52,283 nucleotides of DNA from CAZVYN01 sp964631125 (GCA_964631125.1 CAZVYN010000022.1:1-52283); one strand, 5' to 3'. Positions 37,972 through 47,548 are shown, counted from the first letter of the stretch. Notes: a model not told the origin generated them from the letters alone. Program-made: numbers and translations.

Positions 37972-40600
37972 CCACACTCACGGCCGGCCCGAAGATCGAT
38001 TCGCCGCTCGGACCCTCGAAGCCGACCGCATAGGCGTACGAACCGCCCGCGTCGACATCGTGATCGATGGTCACCTGTGGCCCGCCTGAGCCTTCTCGCT
38101 CGGCGACGACGTTGTAGCCAACGGGAGGCGGCGGAATCACGTCCCCCTCGAAATTCGCCCGATAGAGCCGCGCGTGTGCCCCATCACTCGGCGCCTGCCA
38201 CTCGATGCGGATCGCGCCGTCGTCCCGGGATACGTTGGGCGCTGCGGGCAAAGCGGGCGCCAGCGTGTCGAAGAGCAACCGGAAGTGAGCGTCGTACGGC
38301 AATGCGACGGTCCCGTCGCTCCCCGCGGCCGGGGCGCCACGACGAGCGGTCCGATCCGCGAGGACGAACTCTCGCGGTGAACTCGGAGCACCCGTCGCAG
38401 CGAGGCGCTGCCCGTAGACAGTGCGAGACGGAGTCTCGGCCCAATCGACGATGTAGGCCGCGCCGTTCCAGACTCCGAGCGGAGCGATGTGCGTTCCCGC
38501 AAGCGTGCTCACCTGCGTAGGCGCCCCGAGCAGATGTCCTGCCGCGCTCAACCGGACCGCACGGATCGACGACCAGATCGCCGACACCGACTCCGACTCC
38601 GACTCGACCGCCAACGCTGCCGAGAATGCTGACGATCCGGCCGTCGATCGCGCAGTGCCGTCGATGGGAATCTCGCGGTACACGCACAAGAATCCGCCGG
38701 GACCGCGAATCAGATTCGGGGCCGTCTGCTCTCCGTCCCCGAGCGTCAGCACACGCCCGGTCTCGAACTCCGGCCCCGCGTAGCTCGGCGACCACGTCAC
38801 CAGTCGCCACCGTCCATCGAAGCGCTGCATCCAAACGACGAGCGGACTCTCGCCCGCCCAACCGAGCGTCGGAGCGGCGATGCCGTCGGCGGATTCGAAC
38901 GACCACTGTTGGATCGGCTCGGTGGCGCGGGTGTCTTCGTGTCGGACATGGACGGTGGGCTTGCCGATCAACGAGTCGGGTGGAGTCACTCCATACGTCA
39001 CGAAGAAGCGTGAGTCGCGCGCTTCGAAGTCGAATCCGTTGCAGCTCCACCAGGGGAATTCATGCGCGTCCGCGATCTCCCACGTGCGCCAGAAAAACGG
39101 GTGGCCATTTCCGTCCACGCGCGCCAGATCGAGAAGCAACCTGTGACCGGTGAACCAATTCGATTCGCGATACTCCGATCGGAGCATCAGGAGACTCGGC
39201 AGGTCCGCCCAGAGCCGCCCGCGCGAACCGATCCCGTCGCTGCTGCGGCAAGGGTCGTCGCTCACCGCGCGCGTCGGAAACCGCACCGTCTCGCCGGTGG
39301 CTCCGCCGTTCGCGTCGAACGGTGTGACGTGCAGGTACTCGCTCGAACGCGCGTCCAAGCAGAGCGACCGGAACCCGTCGGGCGCAGGAAAGAAGTGCGC
39401 GACGATCGGCTGGCCGACGCCATTGAGCAGAGTCGCCTCTGGCGGGGGGATGTCGCCGATCCGAGGGAGCGGCGTCAGAGTCACACGCGGCTCGGCCGGC
39501 GGATAGTAGCCGCCTTGATCGTCACGCGCGACCGGCTGACAGATCCCGTCGGCCGTGAACGCCGCAAACGATTCCCCCAGCCATTCGCAGTCGAGGCCGG
39601 CGGCCCTCGCTCCTCCGCTGCAGTCCGGGGACACAGCGCCGATCTCCAAGGGAACGATGCTCTCCTCGACGCCGCGCCGGATGCGGAGAGCGATCGCGGA
39701 GTATCCGTCGCTACAGACGATGGCCCCGACGCCGTCTCGCAGCGCACACGCCGCCCCGCCTTCTGCGCTCACTGGGAGAGCCATCGATTGGAGGTCGACG
39801 GCGCCCGATGCGTCGATCCAAGCGACGGCCAATCAACTGGACGGCCGGGTCGGCCAGGCGAGCAGCGCGGTCTCGCCATCGCTGGCCAGCCCGATGACGT
39901 CTTCGACGAAGCTCTGCGCGACATCGAGGTGCGAACCGATCAACGCTCCGTCGTCGTCGAGCCGCGAGACCCGGATCATGCCGGTCACGCTCCTCCACGC
40001 AACCCAACGTCCATCGTGAGAGAGTGCGCAGGCGCGAGTCGGATGCACTCCGGCCACGACCAGGTCCGCTCCCGCGCGCCGAAGCTGTGGATCGATTCGA
40101 GCGACGCGCAGCGTACTCTCCATTGCCGTCCACGCGACGACGTGCACAGAGCCCTTCCACCCGATGCGCGCAGCCCCGGCCTCCTCCCACGAGTCTTTCC
40201 GGAGGATGATCTCCCGGGTGGAGTCGGGATCGTCCAACCAGTACGAGCGAACGGCGACCTCACGCGGCCTGCCGTCGTCGCCCCGACCCATCGCGACTTT
40301 CCAACTCGTCCCATCGAAGTCCGAGACCTGGAGGTTGTGGAGGCTTCACTCGTACTCGGCGGCTGTGTCCAACTGGAGTATCCCGCCGACCAACTCGCCC
40401 TCCGGGGTCAGACGACGCGCGAACAGGAGCGAGTTCTTCTGCCCGGTGAACGTCGCGAGAGCGCCCTCGTCGTCGAAGCCGACGGAGACATCCGGGCGGC
40501 CCGCATTGTCCCGATCCGGATACTCGAACCCACTCTCGATCAGAATCGGATCTGAGACTTCGATCACCTGGCCCAATGCGATGGATGGAATCGCGGCGAG

Positions 40601-40770
40601 GCACGCAGCCAAGCACGCAGCCAAGCACGCANNNNNNNNNNNNNNNNNNNNNNNNNNNNNNNNNNNNNNNNNNNNNNNNNNNNNNNNNNNNNNNNNNNNN
40701 NNNNNNNNNNNNNNNNNNNNNNNNNNNNNNNGCACGCAGCCAAGCACGCAGCCAAGCACGCAACCAAGCG
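40601..40770. repeat. 12-bp minisatellite inside a signal peptide, spanning the gap
   Basis: GCACGCAGCCAA units occur on both sides of the N-run: about 2.5 copies at 40601-40631 and about 3 degenerating copies from 40732. On the minus strand each unit encodes CLAA, so the hydrophobic core of the signal peptide grows by four residues per unit. Confidence 0.92.
40632..40731. other. Assembly gap of 100 Ns
   Basis: Exactly 100 Ns, a conventional placeholder for unknown length, between identical repeat units. True copy number of the 12-bp repeat is unknown. Confidence 0.97.
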
Positions 40771-40896
40771 CGCGCCGGCGAGCATCGAAGCGAAGAGGCG
40801 ACGGGTCCCGCGGATCATGGAAACCTCCGCGCCAAGTAGGATTTGCGCGCGAAGAGCATACCTCCCCCTGGCCGCTGACGTTTCTCGCGTCGTGCG

Positions 40897-41013
40897 TCAG
40901 CGCCCTCGCCCCAACCTCGACGCCAAGAACTCGATCGCCGCGCTGTCGGTGGCGGCGCCCAATGGACCATGCCCGGCGCCTGCGACGATGCGAAACTCAC
41001 GCGCGAAGGAGCG
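40897..41013 (-). pseudogene. 3' remnant of an alpha/beta hydrolase
   Basis: The minus strand reads SFAREFRIVAGAGHGPLGAA and TDSAAIEFLASRLGRGR followed by TGA. It parallels the C-terminus of the hydrolase at 42707 (LRFVAGAGHGALGEATDNAA, IQFLAAHL) and includes the catalytic-histidine motif GAGHG. Nothing of the catalytic core is left. It lies upstream of the secreted-protein pseudogene and is bordered by an AACACGT-TTCGAA-ACGCGTC sequence at 41014. Confidence 0.8.
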
Positions 41014-41144
41014 AACACGTTTCGAAACGCGTCGGGTACCACCACGAAACGGTTGATCGTAGTCGAGTAGTTCGCGTCACAAATCTCCGTCTCGGCTGCT
41101 CCTTCTCTCGGACCCACCACACACCTTGTCCAGAGGAGGCGATG

Positions 41145-42533
41145 ATGAAGACAAAACTCAGGATAGCGTTAGCAACAGGTTTGGCCGCGGCCGCGGTGAC
41201 GGCGATGACCGGCTGCAGCGACAACTCCATGAGTCCCGGCGACGCGTTCCGCGGCATGAGCGCGACGAAGAGTAGTCAGACAATTTCCGTCGCGGGGGAC
41301 GACGGATGCGGCGATCTGCCGACGGCGCCCGACAGCGTGCGCGTCGACTTGATCGATCCCGTGTTCTCCGACCCGATCGACGCCGACAATCCACTGTTCC
41401 CCGTCGGGGAGCTCGACCGCGCGATCCTGCTGGGTCTGGCGGATGGGGAGCCGTTCCGGACGGAAACCACGCGCATGCCGGGAACGAAGACGATCTACAT
41501 CGACGGCAAGCCGGTCGAGACGATCATCTCGCAGTACGTCGCTTGGCAGGACCGCAGGATCCACGAGGTCGCCATCGATTGGTACGGGCAGGACGATGAA
41601 GGGAACGTCTATTACTTCGGCGAGGACGTGTTCAACTACGAGGACGGCGTCGTCGTCGACACGCACGGCACCTGGATCGCGGGGGACGAGTTTCCCGTCG
41701 CGATGATCATGCCCGCGGATCCGCAAGTCGGCGACGTGTGGCGTCCGGAGAATGCCTGCCCCATGGTCTTCGAAGAGGTCACCGCACTGGAGACAGATGT
41801 AACGGTGGACGGGCCGCGTGGGCCGGTCGCCGGCGCCTTGCTCGTGAGAGAGCTCCACCTGGACGGCGTGTTCGAGAACAAGACGTTTGCTCCGGGCTAC
41901 GGCGAGTTGTCCGCCGGTTCGGTGGAGAGCGGCAACCTAGAAGCGCTCGCGGTGGCTGTCCCGACCGACTTCCTCGGAGGGAAGGAACCGGAGGATCTCG
42001 AGGATGTCTCCGACGGCGCGGAGGAGATCTTCCGCGTCGCGCGCAACGGGAGCTGGCGACGGATCAAGACACTCTTCCGAGAATTGGAAGAGGATTGGGA
42101 AGACTACGAGGCGACGGGAGTTCCTCCGCTCCTCGCCGCTCAGATGAACGAAGCGATCGGTGAACTCAGCGACGCGATCGTCGAGCGTGACCGGGCGGAG
42201 ACGCGACAGGGCGCGGTGGACGTCGCGCTCGCCAGTGTCGACTTCGAGCTGCGTTACGACGAGCGGTCCGAGATCGACCTCGATCTCATCGAAGTCTGGA
42301 CCATGCAGCTCAGGATCGACGTGGCGGCGCACGATGTCGGAGGCATCCGCAGCGATCTCGAGACGATCCGCGTGATCCGTGATCGCCTCGAACCGGGATT
42401 CGCGTCCAGGATCGACGGCGATTTGAGCGCACTCCGCTCCGCGGCGCAGGCGGGAGATGAAGGGGCGCTTGCGACGGTCACTGCGAGTCTCCACGAGGCA
42501 GTCGTGGCGCTAGGCCTGAGCGCTACGCGGTAG
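41145..42533 (+). CDS. Lipoprotein of unknown function, acidic
   Basis: 462 residues; GAGGAGGCG lies 5 nt before ATG 41145 (ATG 41142 is only 2 nt away). Lipobox TAMTGCSDN. The body has a beta-rich N-terminal half (RMPGTKTIYIDGKPVETIIS, YVAWQDRRIHEVAIDWYGQD, GNVYYFGEDVFNYEDG, THGTWIAGDEFPVAMIMPAD) and an alpha-helical C-terminal half. The first half resembles secreted proteins seen in environmental genomes, without a named family. The upstream 300 bp hold only the hydrolase remnant. Confidence 0.85.
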   Translation: MKTKLRIALATGLAAAAVTAMTGCSDNSMSPGDAFRGMSATKSSQTISVAGDDGCGDLPTAPDSVRVDLIDPVFSDPIDADNPLFPVGELDRAILLGLADGEPFRTETTRMPGTKTIYIDGKPVETIISQYVAWQDRRIHEVAIDWYGQDDEGNVYYFGEDVFNYEDGVVVDTHGTWIAGDEFPVAMIMPADPQVGDVWRPENACPMVFEEVTALETDVTVDGPRGPVAGALLVRELHLDGVFENKTFAPGYGELSAGSVESGNLEALAVAVPTDFLGGKEPEDLEDVSDGAEEIFRVARNGSWRRIKTLFRELEEDWEDYEATGVPPLLAAQMNEAIGELSDAIVERDRAETRQGAVDVALASVDFELRYDERSEIDLDLIEVWTMQLRIDVAAHDVGGIRSDLETIRVIRDRLEPGFASRIDGDLSALRSAAQAGDEGALATVTASLHEAVVALGLSATR

Positions 42534-42549
42534 TCCGCCGCGTTCTCGG

Positions 42550-42706
42550 TCAGTGCGTCCAGACGAACTGGACGGAACCGGTTCGCCCGGGCGGTTCGAG
42601 TGTCCGCGCCATGTAGACACCCGAGCCGACCTGGGCGCCGAGGTCCGAGCGTCCGTCCCAGATCGCCTCGCCACCTTGACCCAACATCAGGCGCCGCACG
42701 CGCCGC
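42550..42706 (-). pseudogene. FlgD-type C-terminal tail, detached
   Basis: Just past the hydrolase stop, another frame reads DRRRRVRRLMLGQGGEAIWD, GRSDLGAQVGSGVYMAR and ends SVQFVWTH. This is a FlgD-like sorting or Ig tail without a body. Either the hydrolase once ended in this tail and a frameshift near 42700 cut it off, or it is left over from a neighbouring secreted gene. Confidence 0.7.
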
Positions 42707-43705
42707 CTACGATCGCAACCTGTCCACGGGCGCCAGATGAGCAGCGAGGAATTGGATCGCCGCGTTGTCGGTGGCCTCGCCCAGAGCGCCGTGTCCGGCG
42801 CCCGCAACGAAGCGGAGCACGTGCGGGACCCCAACCTCGGCCAAGGCGCCGGCCAGCAATTGACTGCAGGCCCGCGGGACCGACGTGTCGCCCTCGCCAT
42901 GCGCGATGAACCCGGGCGGGTCGCCCGCTTCCACGTGGACGATCGGATCAGCGTCGGTGATGCGGTCGACCAACGTCGGATAGGGGTCGGTTGGATCGAA
43001 CTGATGCGCGCGGATGTCGCCCACGCCCTGGCCGGGAGCCGACCAGCCCACCAAACGCGACTCCGGTGATCCAGGCGCATCATGGTCGATGCCGCTCCCG
43101 GGCGGGGTCGTGACCAACAGGTTCATGTGCAAGAGGTCGGTCGGCCCGAAATAGTCGGCAAATACCTGGATTGCGCTCGATCGGTCGAGATTGCCGCCGA
43201 CGTTCCCCTCCAGTTGATCGTTCGAATCCGAGAGCGCGAGCAGAGCGGAGAGGTGTCCGCCGGCGGATGGGCCCCAGGCGCCGAAGCGCGTCACATCGAG
43301 GCCGTAGGTCGCAGCGTTGGCGCGCAGCCACCGAACGGCGCCTTTCACATCGTGGATCTGCGCGGGAAAGATGACCGACTCGCCGCCGTACTGACCCGCC
43401 TGGCTCGTCAAGCGGTAGTCGATGCTCGCCACGGCGATGCCTCGTTCCGTCACCAGGCGCATCGCGATCCCTGGGATGGGGAGCCGCGAGCCGCTGGACC
43501 AGCCGCCGCCGTGAATCCACAAGACGCACGGGACCGGCTGCTCCGGGGTCGCTCCGATCGGAACTCGCAACGCCAACTGGAGCGGCTGGCCACCGACCAA
43601 CGCGAAGGTGAGGTTGTCGTGGCTCTCGTACGGCTGGGCGAGCACACACACCGGAAGACGGAGCGCCATCGTCAAGAGAAGCGAGAGGCATCCAGAATGC
43701 GCAAT
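42707..43705 (-). CDS. Secreted alpha/beta hydrolase (BD-FAE/esterase-like), probable ATT start
   Basis: 332 residues if started at ATT 43705; 320 from ATG 43669. GGGAGG lies 9 nt before the ATT and no other in-frame start is near it, and only the longer form gives a full signal peptide (AHSGCLSLLLTMALRLPVCV then LAQ). Oxyanion HGGGW, nucleophile motif GAWGPSAGG (S147), acid in HGEGDTSVP and base in GAGHGALG are all present. It acts on esters outside the cell; substrate unknown. Confidence 0.85.
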   Translation of the reverse strand: MAHSGCLSLLLTMALRLPVCVLAQPYESHDNLTFALVGGQPLQLALRVPIGATPEQPVPCVLWIHGGGWSSGSRLPIPGIAMRLVTERGIAVASIDYRLTSQAGQYGGESVIFPAQIHDVKGAVRWLRANAATYGLDVTRFGAWGPSAGGHLSALLALSDSNDQLEGNVGGNLDRSSAIQVFADYFGPTDLLHMNLLVTTPPGSGIDHDAPGSPESRLVGWSAPGQGVGDIRAHQFDPTDPYPTLVDRITDADPIVHVEAGDPPGFIAHGEGDTSVPRACSQLLAGALAEVGVPHVLRFVAGAGHGALGEATDNAAIQFLAAHLAPVDRLRS

Positions 43706-43954
43706 CGAGCTGTTCCTCCCTGTTCAACCGCGGGACCGATCGCCCGCGTTCGAGTGGCCGCGCCTGAAGGTCAGGATCGAGGCGACTCGAGTAGACCATG
43801 CGTGGCTCTGTATCGGCAATCGGGGGCAGCTCGAGCCGAACGGAACATTGACGAGAACCAGACCTGCGCTCACGGCAGGCGCGGTGCAGCCTCTCCTCCG
43901 TCGTCGGGAGCCAATCGGAGCTCGCGCAGGGAGACCAAGAGAGAGGAGGCATCG

Positions 43955-44806
43955 ATGAGTCGATTCGAGCACCGATCGCGCCGCGGCGTGTCAGGAGCGT
44001 GCGTCCTGGTGTTGGCGCCGGCGGTCGCGAGCGGGTACTTCGGCGGACCGCCGGACGGCCACGCGGGCGATCCGCCGGCGAATCGGAATTGCACCGAGTG
44101 TCACAGTAGTTATCCGGTGAACTCCGGACCGGGGATCCTCGAACTGCAAGGCCTCCCCGACAGCTACGCCCCCGATCATGGCTATCCGCTGCGTGTTGTG
44201 CTGACCCAACCCAACCGTTCGCTCTGGGGCTTCGAACTGACGGTGATCCGAGAGTCGGATCTTCTGCAAGCGGGCGAACTCCTGCCAGTGGACCCGAGCC
44301 AGGTTCAGATCTCGGTCGGGACCGGAACACAGCGTGACTATGCGAAACACCGAGGTCCTGGCACGCAGGAAGGAGAACCGGCAGGCGAGTGGGATCTGTT
44401 CTGGACCGCGCCTGCGCCTGGAGCGGGGCCGGTGCGCTTCTATGTCGCGGGAAATGTCGCGAACAACAACGGGAGTCCGGTGCTCGACTACATCTATACG
44501 ATCGAGGCGGGCGCCTCGGAGTTGCTGCCCGCGCAGGTCATCGGCGACGGAAGCAGACCTGGCGCCCCCGCGCTCCGCGTCTGGCCGCAGCCCGCGCGAG
44601 ACGAAGTGTGGGTGCAGCCGGCGTCGGATGCGAGGGTTAGCTCCACCTGGCGGTTGATCGACTCCAGCGGAAGGCTGCGCGATGTCTGGGAGGTGGGGGA
44701 GGGCGCCGATGCGCGTGTGCACGCGCTCTCCGTAGCGGCGGGGATCTATTGGTTGGCCCCGGTGGATCGGTCGCTACCGGCGCAGCGACTCATCGTCGTC
44801 CGTTGA
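43955..44806 (+). CDS. Secreted choice-of-anchor V (Reeler-like) protein with CxxCH motif
   Basis: 283 residues. GAGAGGAGG precedes ATG 43955. Signal peptide (GVSGACVLVLAPAVASG), then FGGPPDGHAGDPPANRNCTE with a single CTECH c-type haem site, and a beta-sandwich (GYPLRVVLTQPNRSLWGFEL, YVAGNVANNNGSPVLDYIYT). This is the layout of choice-of-anchor V domain proteins. The C-terminus (STWRLIDSSGRLRDVWEVGE, GIYWLAPVDRSLPAQRLIVV) is a T9SS-like tail. Confidence 0.85.
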   Translation: MSRFEHRSRRGVSGACVLVLAPAVASGYFGGPPDGHAGDPPANRNCTECHSSYPVNSGPGILELQGLPDSYAPDHGYPLRVVLTQPNRSLWGFELTVIRESDLLQAGELLPVDPSQVQISVGTGTQRDYAKHRGPGTQEGEPAGEWDLFWTAPAPGAGPVRFYVAGNVANNNGSPVLDYIYTIEAGASELLPAQVIGDGSRPGAPALRVWPQPARDEVWVQPASDARVSSTWRLIDSSGRLRDVWEVGEGADARVHALSVAAGIYWLAPVDRSLPAQRLIVVR

Positions 44807-44815
44807 GGCCTCGGT

Positions 44816-44841
44816 GGGCGGAGGCATCGAAGCCTCCGCCC
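44816..44841. terminator. GC-rich hairpin between convergent genes
   Basis: GGGCGGAGGC and GCCTCCGCCC form a perfect 10-bp stem with a 6-nt loop, 10 bp after the stop of the anchor-V gene and 46 bp from the stop of the gene at 44887. No T-run follows. Confidence 0.6.
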
Positions 44842-44886
44842 GCAAGTATCCCAACCCGAACGTTCGAACCGAAGGATGAGCGACGA

Positions 44887-46752
44887 TCAGCGGACGATGA
44901 CGATCCGACGCTCATGCGCTTCGTTGTCTGCGTGGACCCGGACGAAGTAGACGCCTTCGGCGACCTCCCGCCCGTTGCCGTCGCGCCCGTCCCAGCCGAG
45001 TGTGTGCGAGCCAGCGCCCATCCGATCCGACGTCAACCGGCGGACCGAGCGACCGGAAAGGTCGTAGATCTCGACACGCACCGCGCTCTCGGTGGCGAGC
45101 TCGATCCGCAGCGCCAGTGCGCCGGTCGAGGGGTTCGGCTCGGCCGAGAAGTCACGGAGCACGCTCGCGGTCTCGGTCGACGTCTCCACATTCGGCTCGA
45201 GTTCCGCCTGGTTCTCGGCGCGATCGTCGGCCAGGTGGCGCAGCCACAAGATCTGGCCACCCTGAACCGTCTCACCGGTCGGGACGATGCGAAGGCTGTG
45301 CGCTTGCACGTTCACGAGCCAGAAGCCCGGTCCGAGCAACGATTCGGCATCGACCACGCCGCTCCACTCCCAGCCCCCCGGGACGTCGGAGCCCGGATCC
45401 GAACTATTTCCGGGATCGGCCGCCAAGGCATGCGCGCGAGCCGCGTCGCGATCCACCTCGGCGACGATCTGCTTCGATCCGTCGTCCACCTGGTAGATCC
45501 AGACTGCGCTGTCGCGATCGAGTCCGAGCGAGGTCAGGTTGTAGTTCGGATCCTCGCAGATCGCGATCTCACCCGCCGCGTTGACGTCCATGTTGTCCGG
45601 GCTGATGACTTCCGTCACGTCGTAGTTGTCGAGCAGTGTGAGAGTCGATGCGCCGTACGGATTCGACGGATCGAAGGTCATCTTGTAGAGGCGTCCGTAT
45701 GGATTGGCGGCGCGGCCGCCCGTGGTCACGAAGTAGAAGACGCCAGGGGTGTTCAGGTCCGACGCGCCATCTTCGATGCGGACGAAGGTGAAGCCGCCGA
45801 CCGCACGCGTCTGGGTGTCGAGCGCGGCGTCGGTCTGGTTCCAATCGACCTGGACCCAGGTTCCGGACTGCGAGGCGCCTTCGGCCGTGAAGACCGCTTC
45901 GGAGTTGACCGCGGGATCATCCGACACCCAGGTGTAGAGCGATCCGTTGTTCAATCCGTTGATCGCCAAGGCGTCGCCCGCACCCGGGTCCTTCGTGCCG
46001 ACGTACCAATACAACTGCGAGTTGAGGCCGTCCCCGGCCGACGGTCCGTCCTCCAGTCCGAAGACCACCGTGTAGTCGCCCGTGTTCGGGACCGCCACAA
46101 TGTTCTCCCAGGGAGCGCGTCCCAGCCGCGGCAGGGCGTAGACCTCGTCGCCGATGGTGGCCCAGGCCAAACCGCCGAGCCCGTCGTAGGTGTTCGCTCC
46201 GTCCGCCTCCTCGCCAGTGAGGAAGATCGGTCGATCGAAGCCGACCTCGGGACCCGCCATCTGCGCGGAGCACAAGCGCCCGATCCCGCGCGTGATCGGG
46301 TCGACTTCCACCGGCGGCTGGCCGTAGAAGAGGTGCTCGATGGCGTACTTGCCCGAGACGACGGAGCCGGGCCGCGCCCGGTCGCGGAACAGCGACAGCG
46401 TGAGGTCGGTGATGCGAGCGCCGAAGGGCAGTGGACCCGCTGGACCTCCCTGGGTCGCGTTGAACTCGTGGTTGATGAACAGGTTGAAACGGCCGTTGGC
46501 TGGCGACTCACCGGAGAAACCCATTCCGTCGGGGATTCCGACGAAACGAAACGTTTCGCCTTCGGCGCCGCCGGTCAGTGCGATCTGCTGGCCGACCGTG
46601 ATGATCGGCTTCACGACGGTTTTGGGAGCAACCGCTTTGCCGTAGGCGGGGGCACTCTCGTATGGGTCTGCGGCGAAGGCTGCGCCTGCCGCGAGACCCA
46701 GAGCGAGGAGCGAGGGCATCAAGACTGCGATGCGGCCCGACCGAGCGCTCAT
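44887..46752 (-). CDS. Secreted PhoX/DUF839-like protein with FlgD-type tail
   Basis: 621 residues; AAGGAGAAG precedes ATG 46752. Signal peptide (LMPSLLALGLAAGAAFA). The body resembles DUF839/PhoX-type beta-propellers: FRFVGIPDGMGFSGESPANG, FNLFINHEFN, GLGGLAWATIGDEVYALPRL, ISPDNMDVNAAGEIAICEDP. PhoX enzymes are Ca/Fe alkaline phosphatases; whether the metal ligands are complete here I cannot confirm. C-terminal tail VRVEIYDLSGRSVRRL and WDGRDGNGREVAEGVYFVRV. Confidence 0.85.
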   Translation of the reverse strand: MSARSGRIAVLMPSLLALGLAAGAAFAADPYESAPAYGKAVAPKTVVKPIITVGQQIALTGGAEGETFRFVGIPDGMGFSGESPANGRFNLFINHEFNATQGGPAGPLPFGARITDLTLSLFRDRARPGSVVSGKYAIEHLFYGQPPVEVDPITRGIGRLCSAQMAGPEVGFDRPIFLTGEEADGANTYDGLGGLAWATIGDEVYALPRLGRAPWENIVAVPNTGDYTVVFGLEDGPSAGDGLNSQLYWYVGTKDPGAGDALAINGLNNGSLYTWVSDDPAVNSEAVFTAEGASQSGTWVQVDWNQTDAALDTQTRAVGGFTFVRIEDGASDLNTPGVFYFVTTGGRAANPYGRLYKMTFDPSNPYGASTLTLLDNYDVTEVISPDNMDVNAAGEIAICEDPNYNLTSLGLDRDSAVWIYQVDDGSKQIVAEVDRDAARAHALAADPGNSSDPGSDVPGGWEWSGVVDAESLLGPGFWLVNVQAHSLRIVPTGETVQGGQILWLRHLADDRAENQAELEPNVETSTETASVLRDFSAEPNPSTGALALRIELATESAVRVEIYDLSGRSVRRLTSDRMGAGSHTLGWDGRDGNGREVAEGVYFVRVHADNEAHERRIVIVR

Positions 46753-46960
46753 GGCTTCTTCTCCTTGGGGGTTATCGATCGACGATCCGTGTGAGGCTTC
46801 CGCGCGAGGGCGGACCGTCGGAACCTAGGGACCTCATGTTTGCGGTGCGTGCGGCGCGGTCGAGGAGTCGGCTCGAAGTTGGTTAGGGGGGAGATCGCTC
46901 GCGATTCCTGAACCGCGAACTCGCGCGAGGAAGCTGTGCGGTTGGCTATCGGCGCGCGCC

Positions 46961-47420
46961 ATGACGAACGCTCGAATTCGATCTGGTTGCGGCATCACCT
47001 TCTTCGCCTGTCGCTCCGGGATGAACCGCGCGACTCACGGGAGGTCGCTCTTCGCGAGCGCCTGCTATGCGCTCGTCGCGGCGATGCTGGTCACCTTCGC
47101 GGTCGAACTCGGGGGATGCGCCGAGCGCGTACACTATTCTTCGCCGGAGGACGAGTGGAAGATCGCGCCCGATCTAGGCGGCGGAGCCACCACGAAGACG
47201 CGCACGGAAGACGCGCACGCGCGAGGCGTTCTCGAAGCATGCCCCGGACGCGCCGCTGGAGGCGCTGGCGAACTTCGCGATCGGGAACCGGATCTTCAAC
47301 CCGAGCTGGGTGCAGAGTCCTTCCTCGGTCGTATCGTTCGACGGACTGGGTCCGTTCTTCGTCGAGCGCGCCTGCTCGAGCTGTCACCTGCGGGACGGCC
47401 GCGGGCGACCCCCCGAGGGG
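46961..47420 (+). pseudogene. Di-haem oxidoreductase (DHOR-like), disrupted by 13-bp duplication and truncated
   Basis: ATG 46961 (or 47021) leads a signal peptide with lipobox ELGGC, then SSPEDEWKIAPDLGGGATTK. An exact 13-bp duplication (47194-47219) shifts the frame; with one copy removed it reads TTKTRTREAFSKHAPDAPLE and on through ALANFAIGNRIFNPSW, SFDGLGPFFVERACSSCHLR and DGRGRPPEG. The CSSCH haem site and GLGPFF are hallmarks of DUF1111/di-haem thiol oxidoreductases. After PPEG the family sequence is lost, so some 300 further residues were deleted. 47421-47548 shows nothing recognisable. Confidence 0.88.
47194..47219. repeat. Exact 13-bp tandem duplication inside the di-haem oxidoreductase gene
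   Basis: GAAGACGCGCACG occurs twice head to tail and shifts the reading frame by one. Confidence 0.95.
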
Positions 47421-47548
47421 CGCTGCGCCATCGACTGGAACGTCGTGAGGACATCTCCCACTTGGATCCCGGCTCGGGCGGCTGGGCTCGGCTCGAAGAC
47501 ATTGCCGATTAAATTCGTCAGGATCCGGCGGGAAACTCGCGTTCCTCT

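Larger units (their letters stand above)
37629..40818 (-). pseudogene. Large secreted protein with FlgD-type tail, broken at three points
   Basis: ATG 40818 follows GGAGG; a signal peptide (IRGTRRLFASMLAGARLVA) contains a CLAA repeat interrupted by the sequence gap and ends IPSIALGQ. The body reads as a beta-rich propeller-like protein (YPDRDNAGRPDVSVGFDDEG, WTAMESTLRVARIDPQLR, VVWMQRFDGRWRLVTWSP) with a fibronectin-III-like domain (PNVSRDDGAIRIEWQAPSDG) near the end. In-frame TGA codons occur at 40346 and 39833, and an 11-bp duplication at 37819-37848 shifts the frame just before the tail FFSPSGRLVHEWRDE, DWDGRDAGGGLVASGVYFIQ. Roughly 1,060 codons. Confidence 0.85.

Noticed and set aside
40601..40770. 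CRISPR array
   Set aside because: The 12-bp units are contiguous without spacers and lie in a signal-peptide coding region.
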